Shown: positions 1 to 8,614, counted from the first letter of the stretch. The stretch is 35,031 nt of DNA from Chloroflexota bacterium (GCA_018969115.1 JAGWYZ010000010.1:1-35031); one strand, 5' to 3'. Notes: generated by a model not told the origin, from the sequence alone. Made by a program: numbers and translations.

Positions 1-1117
1 CAAAAGTTCGGTAGGTATCGAGCAGCAAACGGCGTTCAAACTCACGCGGGTCATTGGGGTTGGGCTTGTCTTTGTTAAATTTTTTCAGATAATCGCGCGG
101 GGTCGCCGTTAAACCCAGTTTATAGCCAATAAAATAATCGAATACAGCGCGAGCGTTGCCGCCAATCGAGCGATGGGCTTCATCCGAAATAATCAGGTCG
201 AAATCGGTGGGTGAAAAAAGCTGCTGATATTTGTTGTTAAACAACAGCGATTGCACCGTGCTCACCACAATCTCAGCATGTCGCCAATCGTCTCGGCTTT
301 CTTTGTAAATCACCGTCTTATAATCATTCGCAAGCACCTTTCTAAAAGCTTTTGCGGCTTGCTCCTCAAGTTCAATCCGATCCACCAAAAATAACACCCG
401 CCGCGCATTGCCCGTGCGTAAAAACAGTTTAATAATCGCCGCCGAAGTCAGGGTTTTGCCGGTGCCGGTTGCCATTTCGAGCAAAAACCGATCTTGCCCC
501 TTTGCCACGGCTTGTTGAATGGCGTATATCGCTTTATTTTGATATTGCCGCAAAAAGCGCAAGCCGTTGCGTTTAACAAAATCTGCCCGCTCAGATGTAT
601 TTTTCCACGCCGCATCATTGGCATATCCCGGTTGTTGGGTCAATGCCACATAATCATCGCTCACCACTTCGCCGATTAACCGCTTGGGGTTCGGCACGCT
701 TTTCTCATAGCCAGCCACCGAGGTCGGTGTCGGAAAAGCCGTAATAAGATAAGGATTGCCACGTTCAAGATCCCAAAAATAATGCAAGTTGCCATTCGAC
801 AAAATAACAAAGCGGCAATTTTGCGATTTGGCATATTTACGGGCTTGCTCTTTGCCAATTAATGGGTTTTTGTCTTCGGCCTTGGCCTCAAGCACAATAA
901 AGGGAAAGCCTTTTTCATTCAGCAGCAAAAAGTCGATATAACCCTTGCTAACTTTCTCAAAGTCTTTGCCAAGCGCATCAATATCTTGTATTCTGAGCGT
1001 CACACTGCGCTCAAGTTGAATAGTCGCAGGCAAATTTCCATCGGCAAAAAAGCGCCAGCCAGCCGCTTCAAGCAGCCTATTAATCTTAATCCGCGCGACC
1101 GCTTCTTTTATTGCCAT
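1..1117 (-). CDS. hsdR: Type I restriction enzyme R subunit (HsdR-like), 3' end cut by window edge
   Basis: The first 372 codons are visible; the gene runs off the left edge. The N-terminal nuclease domain carries a PD-(D/E)xK pattern: D62 in GYIDFLL, then E77 and K79 in VLEAKAED. An SF2 translocase follows, with Walker A ATGTGKT at 216-222, the DEAH box at 312-315 and motif III TATP at 337-340. Proteins of this family cleave DNA after ATP-driven translocation and normally need HsdM and HsdS partners, which are not in the window and may lie to the left. The start is the ATG at 1115-1117, followed by MAIKEAVARI. Only 38 bp separate it from the tandem array at 1156-1740, so its promoter lies inside the array or it is read through from the amidohydrolase operon. 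The family call is firm; whether it is an orphan helicase-nuclease or part of a complete system cannot be seen. Confidence 0.88.
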   Translation of the reverse strand, partial: MAIKEAVARIKINRLLEAAGWRFFADGNLPATIQLERSVTLRIQDIDALGKDFEKVSKGYIDFLLLNEKGFPFIVLEAKAEDKNPLIGKEQARKYAKSQNCRFVILSNGNLHYFWDLERGNPYLITAFPTPTSVAGYEKSVPNPKRLIGEVVSDDYVALTQQPGYANDAAWKNTSERADFVKRNGLRFLRQYQNKAIYAIQQAVAKGQDRFLLEMATGTGKTLTSAAIIKLFLRTGNARRVLFLVDRIELEEQAAKAFRKVLANDYKTVIYKESRDDWRHAEIVVSTVQSLLFNNKYQQLFSPTDFDLIISDEAHRSIGGNARAVFDYFIGYKLGLTATPRDYLKKFNKDKPNPNDPREFERRLLLDTYRTF

Positions 1118-1155
1118 CTCAACCTACCCGACGATTTTAGCACCAAGCGCCTCAG

Positions 1156-1740
1156 TTGAACATGGATGGACAGGATAAACAGGATAAAAAAAGAAAAAAA
1201 TCCTGCCCATCCTGCCCATCCATGTCACTTTTTACAAAGCGATATTCAACAAAAACGAACAGAACAAAAAAAATCCTGCCCATCCTGCCCATCCATGTCC
1301 CTTTTTACAAAGCGACATTCGACAAAAACGAACAGAATAAAAAATATCCTGTCCATCCTGCCCATCCATGTCCCTTTTTACAAAGCGATATTCAACAAAA
1401 ACGAACAGAACAAAAAAAATCCTGTCCATCCTGTCCATCCATGTTCCTTCTTACAAAACAATATTCAACAAAAACGAACAGAACAAAAAAAATCCTGCCC
1501 ATCCTGCCCATCCATGTTCCTTCTTACAAAACAATATTCAACCAAAATGAACAGAATAAAAAAAATCCTGCCCATCCTGCCCATCCATGTTCCCTTTTAC
1601 AAAGCGACATTCGACAAAAACGAACAGAATAAAAAATATCCTGTCCATCCTGCCCATCCATGTCCCTTTTTACAAAGCGACATTCGACAAAAACGAACAG
1701 AATAAAAAAAATCCTGCCCATCCTGTCCATCCATGTTCAA
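1156..1740. repeat. 73-bp tandem repeat array with terminal inverted repeats
   Basis: A TCCTG(C/T)CCATCCTG core begins at 1201, 1274, 1347, 1420, 1493, 1566, 1639 and 1712, a constant 73-bp period giving seven full units plus a final core. Each core contains two 9-nt ATCCTGYCC sub-repeats followed by ATCCATGT. The roughly 47-nt remainder is A-rich and nearly identical between units, with a few variants. The left end (1156-1185) is the reverse complement of the right end (1711-1740): the outer 21 bp match perfectly and 27 of 30 match overall. The element ends 3 bp from the amidohydrolase stop codon. Since 73 is not a multiple of 3 and the unit lacks stops in all plus frames, long spurious ORFs arise. 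It fills the 626-bp gap between two genes. Confidence 0.93.
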
Positions 1741-1743
1741 CCC

Positions 1744-3129
1744 TTACCCCCCAGCCGCTAAAAAGCGCCCACTACCGCGCTCAGCCAACACCTGCCCCTC
1801 AGCGAACACCACCCGCCCCCGTGACACAGTGGCATGAACCTTACCGGCAAACGTGCGATCAAGATACAGCTTATCGATCTCACGCGCCTTACTCACCATC
1901 GCGTCAAGGGTCATGGTAAATGACTGACGCGGGTCATACACACACACATCGGCATCAGCCCCAACCGCAACACGCCCCTTTTGTGGCAAATTAAAAATAC
2001 GCGCTGGGTTGACACACACCAAATCAATGGCCTGCTTGAGCGAAATACGCCCATGCTGCGCCTCGGTCAGCAACGCCGGCAATAGTGTCTGCACCCCGGG
2101 CGCCCCCGATGGCGAGCGCCACATATCGCCCCAGCCGCGTTCCTTCTCTTCGACCAAAAAGGTCGAATGATCCGTCGTCACCACCGACAACGACCCATCG
2201 GCGATGCCACCCCACAACGCCACCTGATCTGCAGCCGTGCGGATGGGCGGATTCACCTTGCCATAAGGCCCCAAACGCATATAGTCATCTTCGGTAAAAA
2301 ACAAATAATGCGGACAAGTTTCGGCGGTAATATCCAACCCATCCCGTTGAAAACGCCGCACCACCTCCAAAGCATGTTTACATGTCACATGGGCAATGTG
2401 AATGGGCGCACCCACCGCCTCGGCCAAGGTCAAAATACGCGCAATCGCCACCGCTTCTACCACTGGCGGGCGCGATTCCATATGCGCGGCCAAATCCATG
2501 CGCCCCGCCGCCCGCAGCGCATTTATCTTCGATTCAAGCATCGAATCGCTTTCGCAATGCACCACCAGCCGCCGCCCAGCCGCCTTGGTCAATTGCAAGG
2601 CCTCATACAACTGGTCATCTTCGGTCAAACAAATGCCAATAAATTCATCATTGCGGCCCAAGGGGGCGCGATGCATAAAAATCTTGAAGGCAATCGCCCC
2701 CATCTCTGCCATGCCCAACACATCATTGCGAATGAGCGTGCCGGGTGCGCCATACAGCGCCACATCCACAATCGCTTGCTCCTCGATCTTCTTGCGGCGG
2801 TTCGCAAACGTCGCAGGCGTGGCGCAACCCGGGTTCGAGATCGGCATCTCAAAAACCGTTGTCACCCCGCCAGCGGCAGCGGCGCGGGTTTCGGTATAAA
2901 AATCGCCACGCACATCATGCCCGGGGGTGCGGCAATGCCAATGAATATCAATCGCGCCCGGCAACACCCACATGCCATTGGCATCTAAGGTCTCGGTGGC
3001 CTGCGGCAATGCCCCGCGCCCACTCACGTTACAAATACGCCCATCGCGTATCCCCACATCGGCGGCTATAAAATCGCCGTTTTCAGTCACCACACTTCCA
3101 TTTAAAATTGCAAGGTCTAATTCTGCCAT
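1744..3129 (-). CDS. Allantoinase/hydantoinase/dihydroorotase-like amidohydrolase
   Basis: A 461-residue metal-dependent amidohydrolase of the cyclic-amidase group, which hydrolyses ring amides such as allantoin, hydantoins or dihydroorotate. Binuclear-site residues are present: H63 and H65 in IDIHWH, the carboxylated lysine K149 in FKIFM, H191 in VVHCES, H247 in HIAHV and D320 in TTDHS. ETCPHYL at 270-276 is typical of allantoinases and hydantoinases. It is the last gene of a minus-strand set with the GNAT and CutC genes (47-nt gap upstream). No purine or pyrimidine pathway genes are nearby, so the substrate is not determined. Its stop codon abuts the right inverted end of the 73-bp array. 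Confidence 0.85.
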   Translation of the reverse strand: MAELDLAILNGSVVTENGDFIAADVGIRDGRICNVSGRGALPQATETLDANGMWVLPGAIDIHWHCRTPGHDVRGDFYTETRAAAAGGVTTVFEMPISNPGCATPATFANRRKKIEEQAIVDVALYGAPGTLIRNDVLGMAEMGAIAFKIFMHRAPLGRNDEFIGICLTEDDQLYEALQLTKAAGRRLVVHCESDSMLESKINALRAAGRMDLAAHMESRPPVVEAVAIARILTLAEAVGAPIHIAHVTCKHALEVVRRFQRDGLDITAETCPHYLFFTEDDYMRLGPYGKVNPPIRTAADQVALWGGIADGSLSVVTTDHSTFLVEEKERGWGDMWRSPSGAPGVQTLLPALLTEAQHGRISLKQAIDLVCVNPARIFNLPQKGRVAVGADADVCVYDPRQSFTMTLDAMVSKAREIDKLYLDRTFAGKVHATVSRGRVVFAEGQVLAERGSGRFLAAGG

Positions 3130-3176
3130 TGGGTAATTATGCTATAGCCGCAGGTGCAATCTCGCGCATTTCGCCC

Positions 3177-3680
3177 TCAAAGCGTCAATTCCCAATTCTC
3201 GCCAATCAAATCAACCCCAAAACTATGGTGTGGCTCAGATTCAACCAGACGATAGCCAGCCGCCACATAAATTGCCCGCGCCGCCATCAATACGCTATTC
3301 GTCCACAAGGTAATCTTACGATACCCCGCCTGCCGCGCAAAAACAGTGCATTCATCGACCAAGCGCTTGCCAATACCCAACCCACGGGCGCTCGGCTCAA
3401 CCAATAACAATCGCAGTTTTGCAACCTCGGCCTCTTTCTTCACCAAAAACACCGAGCCGACCGGCTGCCCATGTCGCTCGGCAATCCAACAACGCTCATA
3501 CATCGGGTCAAAATGATGAATAAAATCAGCCCCAATGGTCGCCACCAGCGCTTCAAAATGGATATCCCAACCATATTCTTGGTGATATAGCGCCCCATGC
3601 CGTGAAATCACCCAACCGATATCGCCCGGGCGATGTGGACGCAACACATAATCGTGATCTATCATGGTTGATGTACTCAT
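3177..3680 (-). CDS. GNAT family N-acetyltransferase
   Basis: A 167-residue single-domain acetyltransferase that should transfer an acetyl group from acetyl-CoA. The acetyl-CoA loop is RGLGIGKRL at 99-107, preceded by the beta-4 strand [10 protein letters not shown], and followed by ITLWTN and [11 protein letters not shown], the usual motif B region. The N-terminal part ([22 protein letters not shown]) resembles the GNAT half of bifunctional MarR/GNAT proteins as I recall them, but no helix-turn-helix domain is present. The start codon overlaps the cutC stop by 4 nt (ATGA), which indicates translational coupling. The acceptor substrate is unknown. Confidence 0.85.
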   Translation of the reverse strand: MSTSTMIDHDYVLRPHRPGDIGWVISRHGALYHQEYGWDIHFEALVATIGADFIHHFDPMYERCWIAERHGQPVGSVFLVKKEAEVAKLRLLLVEPSARGLGIGKRLVDECTVFARQAGYRKITLWTNSVLMAARAIYVAAGYRLVESEPHHSFGVDLIGENWELTL

Positions 3681-4444
3681 GGCATTTTGTTGATATATGT
3701 CATTATCTGCTGCACCTTCGCCAACGACACGCGCTGTGTCACTGGGTCAATCACCCCACTATGGCTGTGCAACCCAAATCGCGCCGATGCTTCTGTCGGT
3801 AATTGCGCCAACAAGGTCGGTACAGTTGCCGCCGCCACCCCACCTGCAATCACCACCTTAATGCGCCCCTGTGCATAATCAATTAAATCTGCCAGCCACG
3901 CCCCACATTCAACCGCATGTTTGCCACTTGCCAGCGCCGCACCACACGTTAATACGCGATCGATGCCTGCTCCAATCAATTGATCAAGCAGGGCATGGGG
4001 CTGGGTTTGGATGGGTAATTCATCAAAGGCGCGATGAAAAGTCACCTTTAGCCCTAAGCTTTTGGCATAGGCAGTCAACATTGTTACATGGGGCATGTCA
4101 ATGGCATATGTGCCACAGGCATACGCCTGCGGGGTTAACAGACCCAATACCACCCCATCAGCGCCAGCATGAGCCGCCACGCCAATTTGCTCGTGCATCA
4201 GCGCCACCTCGGTTGGCGAATATACAAAATTACCGGCACGCGGGCGAATCATCACCATTACCCCCCGCCGCTGCCCAAAAGCTGCACGCGCTACGGTGAT
4301 CATCTCTGGGCTGGGGGTTAAGCCTTGCGCTGCCAAATCGGTGCATAATTCAACCGTTGCTGCGCCACCCATATACGCCGTTTGTACGTCTAAGCGCGTG
4401 TTGGTGGCAGTGTTGGCATCAATGCAAATTTCGAGCGGGATCAT
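3677..4444 (-). CDS. cutC: CutC family protein (copper homeostasis)
   Basis: 255 residues spanning the whole TIM-barrel family. Family signatures are the N-terminal LEICIDA segment, [20 protein letters not shown], the [12 protein letters not shown] motif near residue 67, [10 protein letters not shown], and [11 protein letters not shown] near 144. CutC was named for a copper-tolerance phenotype, but its biochemical role is disputed, so the name should not be over-read. First gene of the minus-strand set that continues with GNAT and the amidohydrolase. Only 26 bp separate its ATG from the divergent antitoxin-like gene, so the two promoters must overlap each other or extend into coding sequence. 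Confidence 0.88.
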   Translation of the reverse strand: MIPLEICIDANTATNTRLDVQTAYMGGAATVELCTDLAAQGLTPSPEMITVARAAFGQRRGVMVMIRPRAGNFVYSPTEVALMHEQIGVAAHAGADGVVLGLLTPQAYACGTYAIDMPHVTMLTAYAKSLGLKVTFHRAFDELPIQTQPHALLDQLIGAGIDRVLTCGAALASGKHAVECGAWLADLIDYAQGRIKVVIAGGVAAATVPTLLAQLPTEASARFGLHSHSGVIDPVTQRVSLAKVQQIMTYINKMP

Positions 4445-4470
4445 GAAGTAGAATATTATTAGGTGAGTTA

Positions 4471-4710
4471 ATGATAGCCGTAAAAGGAATTTATTCTAAT
4501 GGCAAAGTTTTATTAAATATGCCATCCATCATATCGTCGCTGCCACAATATGCAGAAGTAATGGTCATTTTTGATACAAACCTCCTATCAGAATCTTGGC
4601 CTACAGAGTCACCAGATGACCCAATCATTGGCATTTTTAGTGGCTCGCCTAATCTGGCAACCGATGCTGAAAATATTCTGACGCATGAATTTTTACCGCA
4701 ACACTCATGA
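4471..4710 (+). CDS. Putative antitoxin of a PIN-toxin module
   Basis: A 79-residue protein starting MIAVKGIYSNGKVLLNMP, which resembles small antitoxins of the AF2212/DUF104-like type (a short beta-hairpin beginning KGIYxNGKV). The C-terminal half is acidic and low in motif content. An AGGTGAG Shine-Dalgarno sequence lies 3 nt before the ATG. Its stop overlaps the start of the PIN-domain gene (ATGA at 4707-4710), the usual antitoxin-first layout. The family match is weak by eye; the assignment rests mainly on size, order and coupling. Confidence 0.6.
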   Translation: MIAVKGIYSNGKVLLNMPSIISSLPQYAEVMVIFDTNLLSESWPTESPDDPIIGIFSGSPNLATDAENILTHEFLPQHS

Positions 4711-5132
4711 TTGACACATCTCGGCAAGCTGTTGCTGACACAGGGTTCATTGTAGCTCTCACCAATACAAACGATACCGCCCATGTATCAGCTCGGCAAA
4801 ATTTTATACGCTTCGAACAAATTTTTCTACCCCAAAGCACCTTAACTGAAATTTTATTTTTAATTCGTCGCGATGCTGGGACTGCCACTGTTATTAATTT
4901 TCTCGATAGTCTTTATCGTAGCCGCCTCAAACTAACCTGCCTTAATGATCAAGATATTAAACGAACCATACAATTACTAAAGCAATATCAAGATAGTCGC
5001 ATTGATTTCGTTGATGCGAGCGTCATGGCAATGGCTGAACGTTTAGAGATTCGCAATATCCTAACACTAGACCGCCGCGATTTCAGTTTAGTCCGCCCTG
5101 CAAAATGGGATTACTTCGAGCCATATCCCTGA
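4707..5132 (+). CDS. PIN-domain ribonuclease toxin, VapC-like
   Basis: A 141-residue PIN domain. The acidic residues expected to bind Mg2+ are D11 (ADTGFIVAL), E48 (LTEIL), D100/D103 (RIDFVDASVMAMAE) and D122 (TLDRRDF), with the standard C-terminal strand ILTLDRRDFSLVRP. Such toxins cleave RNA and are held inactive by the cognate antitoxin encoded immediately upstream. It converges on the relA/spoT gene with only 10 bp between stop codons and no visible terminator. Base composition is more A/T-rich than the CutC operon beside it, which fits acquisition but does not prove it. Confidence 0.85.
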   Translation: MIDTSRQAVADTGFIVALTNTNDTAHVSARQNFIRFEQIFLPQSTLTEILFLIRRDAGTATVINFLDSLYRSRLKLTCLNDQDIKRTIQLLKQYQDSRIDFVDASVMAMAERLEIRNILTLDRRDFSLVRPAKWDYFEPYP

Positions 5133-5142
5133 TAATCATCCA

Positions 5143-7587
5143 TTAAGGCTTACGCAACACCTTATCATTCGTCAAATAGGCATCAAATACATGTTTTATT
5201 TGCAAAAGTTGGCTCATCAATAAACCAGCTTCATCCGAATTCGCCAATTCGGTTTTCAGCCAAATCTTCACTTCACACGTCACTTTGTCGCGATATGGAA
5301 TCCCAAGGTCAATAATATTCGCTTTACGGGCCGTCATCAAATTTGTCACATCATTTAACAAGCCAGCCCGCTCAACCGCCTCTAATACAATCTCGACTGG
5401 CACACTTTCAGACACAGGCGCACCATAAGTCACCTCAATAAAACGCTCTGGGTCACAATTAATCAAATTTTTGCAATCACGACGGTGCACCTTCACCCCT
5501 TCGCCACGCGTGGTATAGCCAATCAAGTCATCGCCGGGTTTGGGATTGCAACATGCCGCTGGGGTAGCATAAACATCGTATGTGCCAGCCACACAAAACA
5601 CATTAGCCGGCGAAGTGGCGGCAGGTTGTGGGCGGCGCCATCGTTGTGGTAATAAATTGGGCACCAAGCCGGGCCGCGCCTCACGCACGCGCTGTCGTCT
5701 TTGTTGTTCTTCAATAATGCGCGAGGTGAGGTTATGAATCGAAATCACCCCCCAGCCGACCTTCTCTAAGAAATCATCCATCGATTGCGTGCTAGTCTTA
5801 AACAACGCCTGCACATCCTCAATCTTAAGTGCATGTCCAGCGCTGGTGCGTTTAATAGCTTGGTCAACCATTTGTCGCCCACCGGCAATATTTTGAGTGC
5901 GCTCTTGCCGCCGAAACCATGTGCGAATTTTGTTTTTGGCGGTCGACGTAACAACCGTGCCTTCCAGCCAGTTACGGCTCGGCACCGCGTCGTTCTTGGT
6001 TACAATTTCAATTTGGTCATCACTATTTAACGCATGGTTGATGGGTTTATACACCCCATTCACCCAACCACCACGGCAACGATGGCCTAAATCGGTGTGA
6101 ATATGATAAGCAAAATCGAGCACTGTCGCGCCTTTCGGCAATTCAATCAAGCGGCCTTTGGGCGTAAAACAGTAAATTTTGTCATCTAGCTCACGGTTGG
6201 CCTGTACTGCCGCCGCCGTAAACGAGGCCGCATCATCTTCATTGCTACTCAGCACCTTCAAATCATCGCGCCAAGCATCCAAATATTGCTGATATTGCAG
6301 CGTAAGCAGTTCCGATTCTTTATACAGCCAATGGGCGGCCACACCATATTCGGCGGCCTGATGCATGGAACGGGTGCGAATTTGCACCTCAAGTGGGCGG
6401 CCATCTTGTACCACTACCGCTGTGTGTAAACTTTGGTAATGATTGTCTTTAGGTTTCGAAATATAGTCGTCAAATTCAGCCCGAATTGGTTTCCATAAGT
6501 TATGCACCACATATAGCACCTCATAACAGCGCATTGCACCAATATCCCGGGCACGTTTTTGGCGCTCTTCTTCGCTCAAATTATCAGTCAATACATCTTC
6601 AGTACGCAACAAAGCTTCAACGGCATCATCTTGCTGGTCTTCAATAATCACCCGAACCGCGCGCAGATCCATAATCTGGTCAAACACCAGCTTCTTTTTT
6701 TGCATTTTACGCCAAATGCTATAGGGCTGCTTGGCCCGCCCAGAGATTTGAATACGGGTAATGCCACGTTCAGCCAATGCTTGTGTCAGCTTGGCAATTT
6801 GCTGTTTTACACTCTGATTACGCTCATCGGCCCCTTCCTCGAGCCGTTGCATCAAATCGAGCCAGACATCTGACTCGGCATAACGAAACCCCAATTCTTC
6901 AAGCTGCTGTTTCCATTCCCACATCCCCAAACGATTCGCCAATGGGGCATAAATTTCAAGCGTTTCACGGCCAATTTTCTTGCGTTTCTCAGGGGCCATC
7001 GCCTCAAGCGTTTGCATATTATGCAAACGATCGGCCAGCTTAATCAACACCACCCGCACATCACTAGCAATACCCAAAAACATCTTGCGTAGCGATTCAG
7101 CCTCGCGGTTGGTGCGATATAAAAACGCCTCTTCACGCTCTTCTTTTTTGGTCGCCACATGATTGCTATGTGTATGTCCACTGCCATTCAACACCAAAGC
7201 TGCAGCTGCCTGATCTTTCTGCAAATCTTTTGCCAACGCCTCACGTCGGCTAATCTTAGTCACAGAATCGACTAAATTAGCAACTTCGGCCCCAAAGCCC
7301 TGCTTAATCTCTTGAATAGTGACAGACGTATCTTCGGCCACATCATGCAATAAGGCCGCAGCAATGGTTGCGGCATCTAAGCGCATACAGGCCAACGTGC
7401 GGGCTACGGCAAATGGGTGCGTAATATACGGTTCGCCAGATTTTCGGCGTTGGCCTTCGTGGGCGCTAAAAGCTACTGCATAAGCCTGCGCAATCAGATC
7501 CCGCCCGCTCTCATCAGTTCGGGTGGCATAAAGGGCCAATAATTCATCAATACTTGCAACTTGGCAAGTGTAAGGATCATCGAGCAT
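5143..7587 (-). CDS. RelA/SpoT family (p)ppGpp synthetase/hydrolase
   Basis: 814 residues with the full long-RSH layout. The HD hydrolase region has H57, HD at 81-82 (LLHDVAEDTS) and LADRLHNM at 184-191. The synthetase domain covers about 280-420, with GRAKQPYSIWRKM, DLRAVRVI at 307-314, YQSLHT at 384-389 and EVQIRT at 400-405. TGS lies at about 470-530 (IYCFTPKG), a CC motif at 679-680, and a C-terminal ACT domain follows. It makes and probably degrades the stringent alarmone. Two insertions lengthen it: about 45 residues at 113-160 inside the hydrolase domain and about 33 at 317-350 inside the synthetase. The linker motif at 371-374 is EFDD instead of the RxKD normally seen in bifunctional enzymes. 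Start ATG at 7587; a TATAAT box lies upstream. Confidence 0.93.
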   Translation of the reverse strand: MLDDPYTCQVASIDELLALYATRTDESGRDLIAQAYAVAFSAHEGQRRKSGEPYITHPFAVARTLACMRLDAATIAAALLHDVAEDTSVTIQEIKQGFGAEVANLVDSVTKISRREALAKDLQKDQAAAALVLNGSGHTHSNHVATKKEEREEAFLYRTNREAESLRKMFLGIASDVRVVLIKLADRLHNMQTLEAMAPEKRKKIGRETLEIYAPLANRLGMWEWKQQLEELGFRYAESDVWLDLMQRLEEGADERNQSVKQQIAKLTQALAERGITRIQISGRAKQPYSIWRKMQKKKLVFDQIMDLRAVRVIIEDQQDDAVEALLRTEDVLTDNLSEEERQKRARDIGAMRCYEVLYVVHNLWKPIRAEFDDYISKPKDNHYQSLHTAVVVQDGRPLEVQIRTRSMHQAAEYGVAAHWLYKESELLTLQYQQYLDAWRDDLKVLSSNEDDAASFTAAAVQANRELDDKIYCFTPKGRLIELPKGATVLDFAYHIHTDLGHRCRGGWVNGVYKPINHALNSDDQIEIVTKNDAVPSRNWLEGTVVTSTAKNKIRTWFRRQERTQNIAGGRQMVDQAIKRTSAGHALKIEDVQALFKTSTQSMDDFLEKVGWGVISIHNLTSRIIEEQQRRQRVREARPGLVPNLLPQRWRRPQPAATSPANVFCVAGTYDVYATPAACCNPKPGDDLIGYTTRGEGVKVHRRDCKNLINCDPERFIEVTYGAPVSESVPVEIVLEAVERAGLLNDVTNLMTARKANIIDLGIPYRDKVTCEVKIWLKTELANSDEAGLLMSQLLQIKHVFDAYLTNDKVLRKP

Positions 7588-7622
7588 AGCAACAACCTGT
7601 TTGAACGACGATGAAATAACAA

Positions 7623-7649
7623 TGTAAATTTACACAGGCTAAAATTATA
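7623..7649 (-). promoter_or_regulatory. Probable relA/spoT promoter -10 with palindromic operator
   Basis: On the minus strand a perfect TATAAT occupies 7644-7649. A perfect 12-bp palindrome TGTAAATTTACA at 7623-7634 lies where transcription would start and just downstream, a position suited to a repressor. The -35 region at 17-bp spacing (7667-7672) reads TGTCAA, a poor match, so either an activator is needed or the box is fortuitous. The same interval reads TTGACA in the plus direction, toward the YitT gene. Confidence 0.4.
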
Positions 7650-7695
7650 CGCACATTAGCGTGATCTTGACAATATTGGCAAATTAAAAATCCAT

Positions 7696-8574
7696 ATGGC
7701 AAAACCTAGCATCCTCAGCAAACTCAACATAGGCACATGGCGTGAAAACGCTTGGCTTATTCTGGGCTGCGTCTTCCAAGCCCTTTCGGTAGCCGTTTTC
7801 CTTGGCCCAGCCGATATTGCCTCTGGCGGGGCATCTGGCCTCGCTATCATCTTAGCACGGCAATTCCCTATTCCCATCTCAATTGGGCTACTCACCTTCA
7901 TCATCAACTTGCCATTATTTTGGCTAGGGGCACATTATATGGGGGGATGGGGCTTTTTGCTACGCACGATCATCACCGTCATCTTATATACCAGCCTAAC
8001 CGCCTTTTTTGAAAATACCGCGCTAAAACCCCTCACCCAAGACCTTATGCTCAACACCCTATTTGGGGCGGTTGTGGGGGGGATTGGCGGCGGCATCGTG
8101 TTTTATGCGCGGGCCACTACCGGTGGCACCGATATTTTGGCGCTCTTGCTCACCCGATGGCGTGGGCTACCGCTCAGTCAAGGCTATCTTATTTCCGACG
8201 TACTGGTCATTGGTTTGGCTGGATTGGTCTTTGGCTGGGAGAAAGCCCTCTACGCCGTTATCGCGCTCTATGTGGGGGGTGTAACCGCCGAAGCCGTGTC
8301 TGAGGGCGTACATGTGAGCCGCACCGCGCTCATCATTTCAGAACAACCTGAAAATGTCGCACAAGCCATCTTAAGCCAAATGGGACGCGGCCTCACCCGC
8401 TGGAGTGGTGTCGGTGGCTTTACAGGTCAAGATCGCCCCATTCTATTTGTTGTCATTAGCCGCGCCGAAACCGCCATGCTTAAACATATTGTCGCCACTA
8501 CAGACCCCTCAGCCTTTGTTGTCATCAGTCATGCCCAAGAGGTTTATGGCGAGGGCTTTCGCAAATTTGAATGA
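7696..8574 (+). CDS. YitT family membrane protein
   Basis: 292 residues. The N-terminal two-thirds holds about six hydrophobic segments (WLILGCVFQALSVAVFL, IGLLTFIINLPLFWLGA, FLLRTIITVILYTSL, LFGAVVGGIGGGIVFYA, VLVIGLAGLVFGW, ALYAVIALYVGG), the DUF161 membrane domain. The family motifs ASGGASGLAII and ATTGGTDILA are both present. From about residue 215 a soluble DUF2179 domain follows (RTALIISEQPENVAQAIL, GGFTGQDRPILFVVISR). Members sit in the cytoplasmic membrane; their transport role is not established. It is a single plus-strand gene divergent from relA/spoT and convergent with the MFS gene. Confidence 0.88.
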   Translation: MAKPSILSKLNIGTWRENAWLILGCVFQALSVAVFLGPADIASGGASGLAIILARQFPIPISIGLLTFIINLPLFWLGAHYMGGWGFLLRTIITVILYTSLTAFFENTALKPLTQDLMLNTLFGAVVGGIGGGIVFYARATTGGTDILALLLTRWRGLPLSQGYLISDVLVIGLAGLVFGWEKALYAVIALYVGGVTAEAVSEGVHVSRTALIISEQPENVAQAILSQMGRGLTRWSGVGGFTGQDRPILFVVISRAETAMLKHIVATTDPSAFVVISHAQEVYGEGFRKFE

Positions 8575-8614
8575 TAACGAGACAAAGCAGATTCCAAGTC
8601 GATAAAAGGTTTCA

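Noticed and set aside
1156-1740. CRISPR array next to a restriction gene
   Set aside because: The segments between the cores are nearly identical to each other instead of unique, so it is a simple tandem repeat; no cas genes are present.
1156-1919. Several overlapping ORFs of 60-179 codons on both strands across the repeat array
   Set aside because: They are built wholly or mainly from the 73-bp repeat, cycle through frames each unit, resemble no protein family, and overlap one another.
2167-2988. 273-codon plus-strand ORF opposite the amidohydrolase
   Set aside because: Shadow of the minus-strand gene; composition is His/Arg/Pro-rich noise and no domain is visible.
7667-7695. TTGACA as the -35 of a YitT-gene promoter
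   Set aside because: No acceptable -10 lies 16-18 nt downstream before the ATG; the only A/T-rich segment is about 13 nt away.
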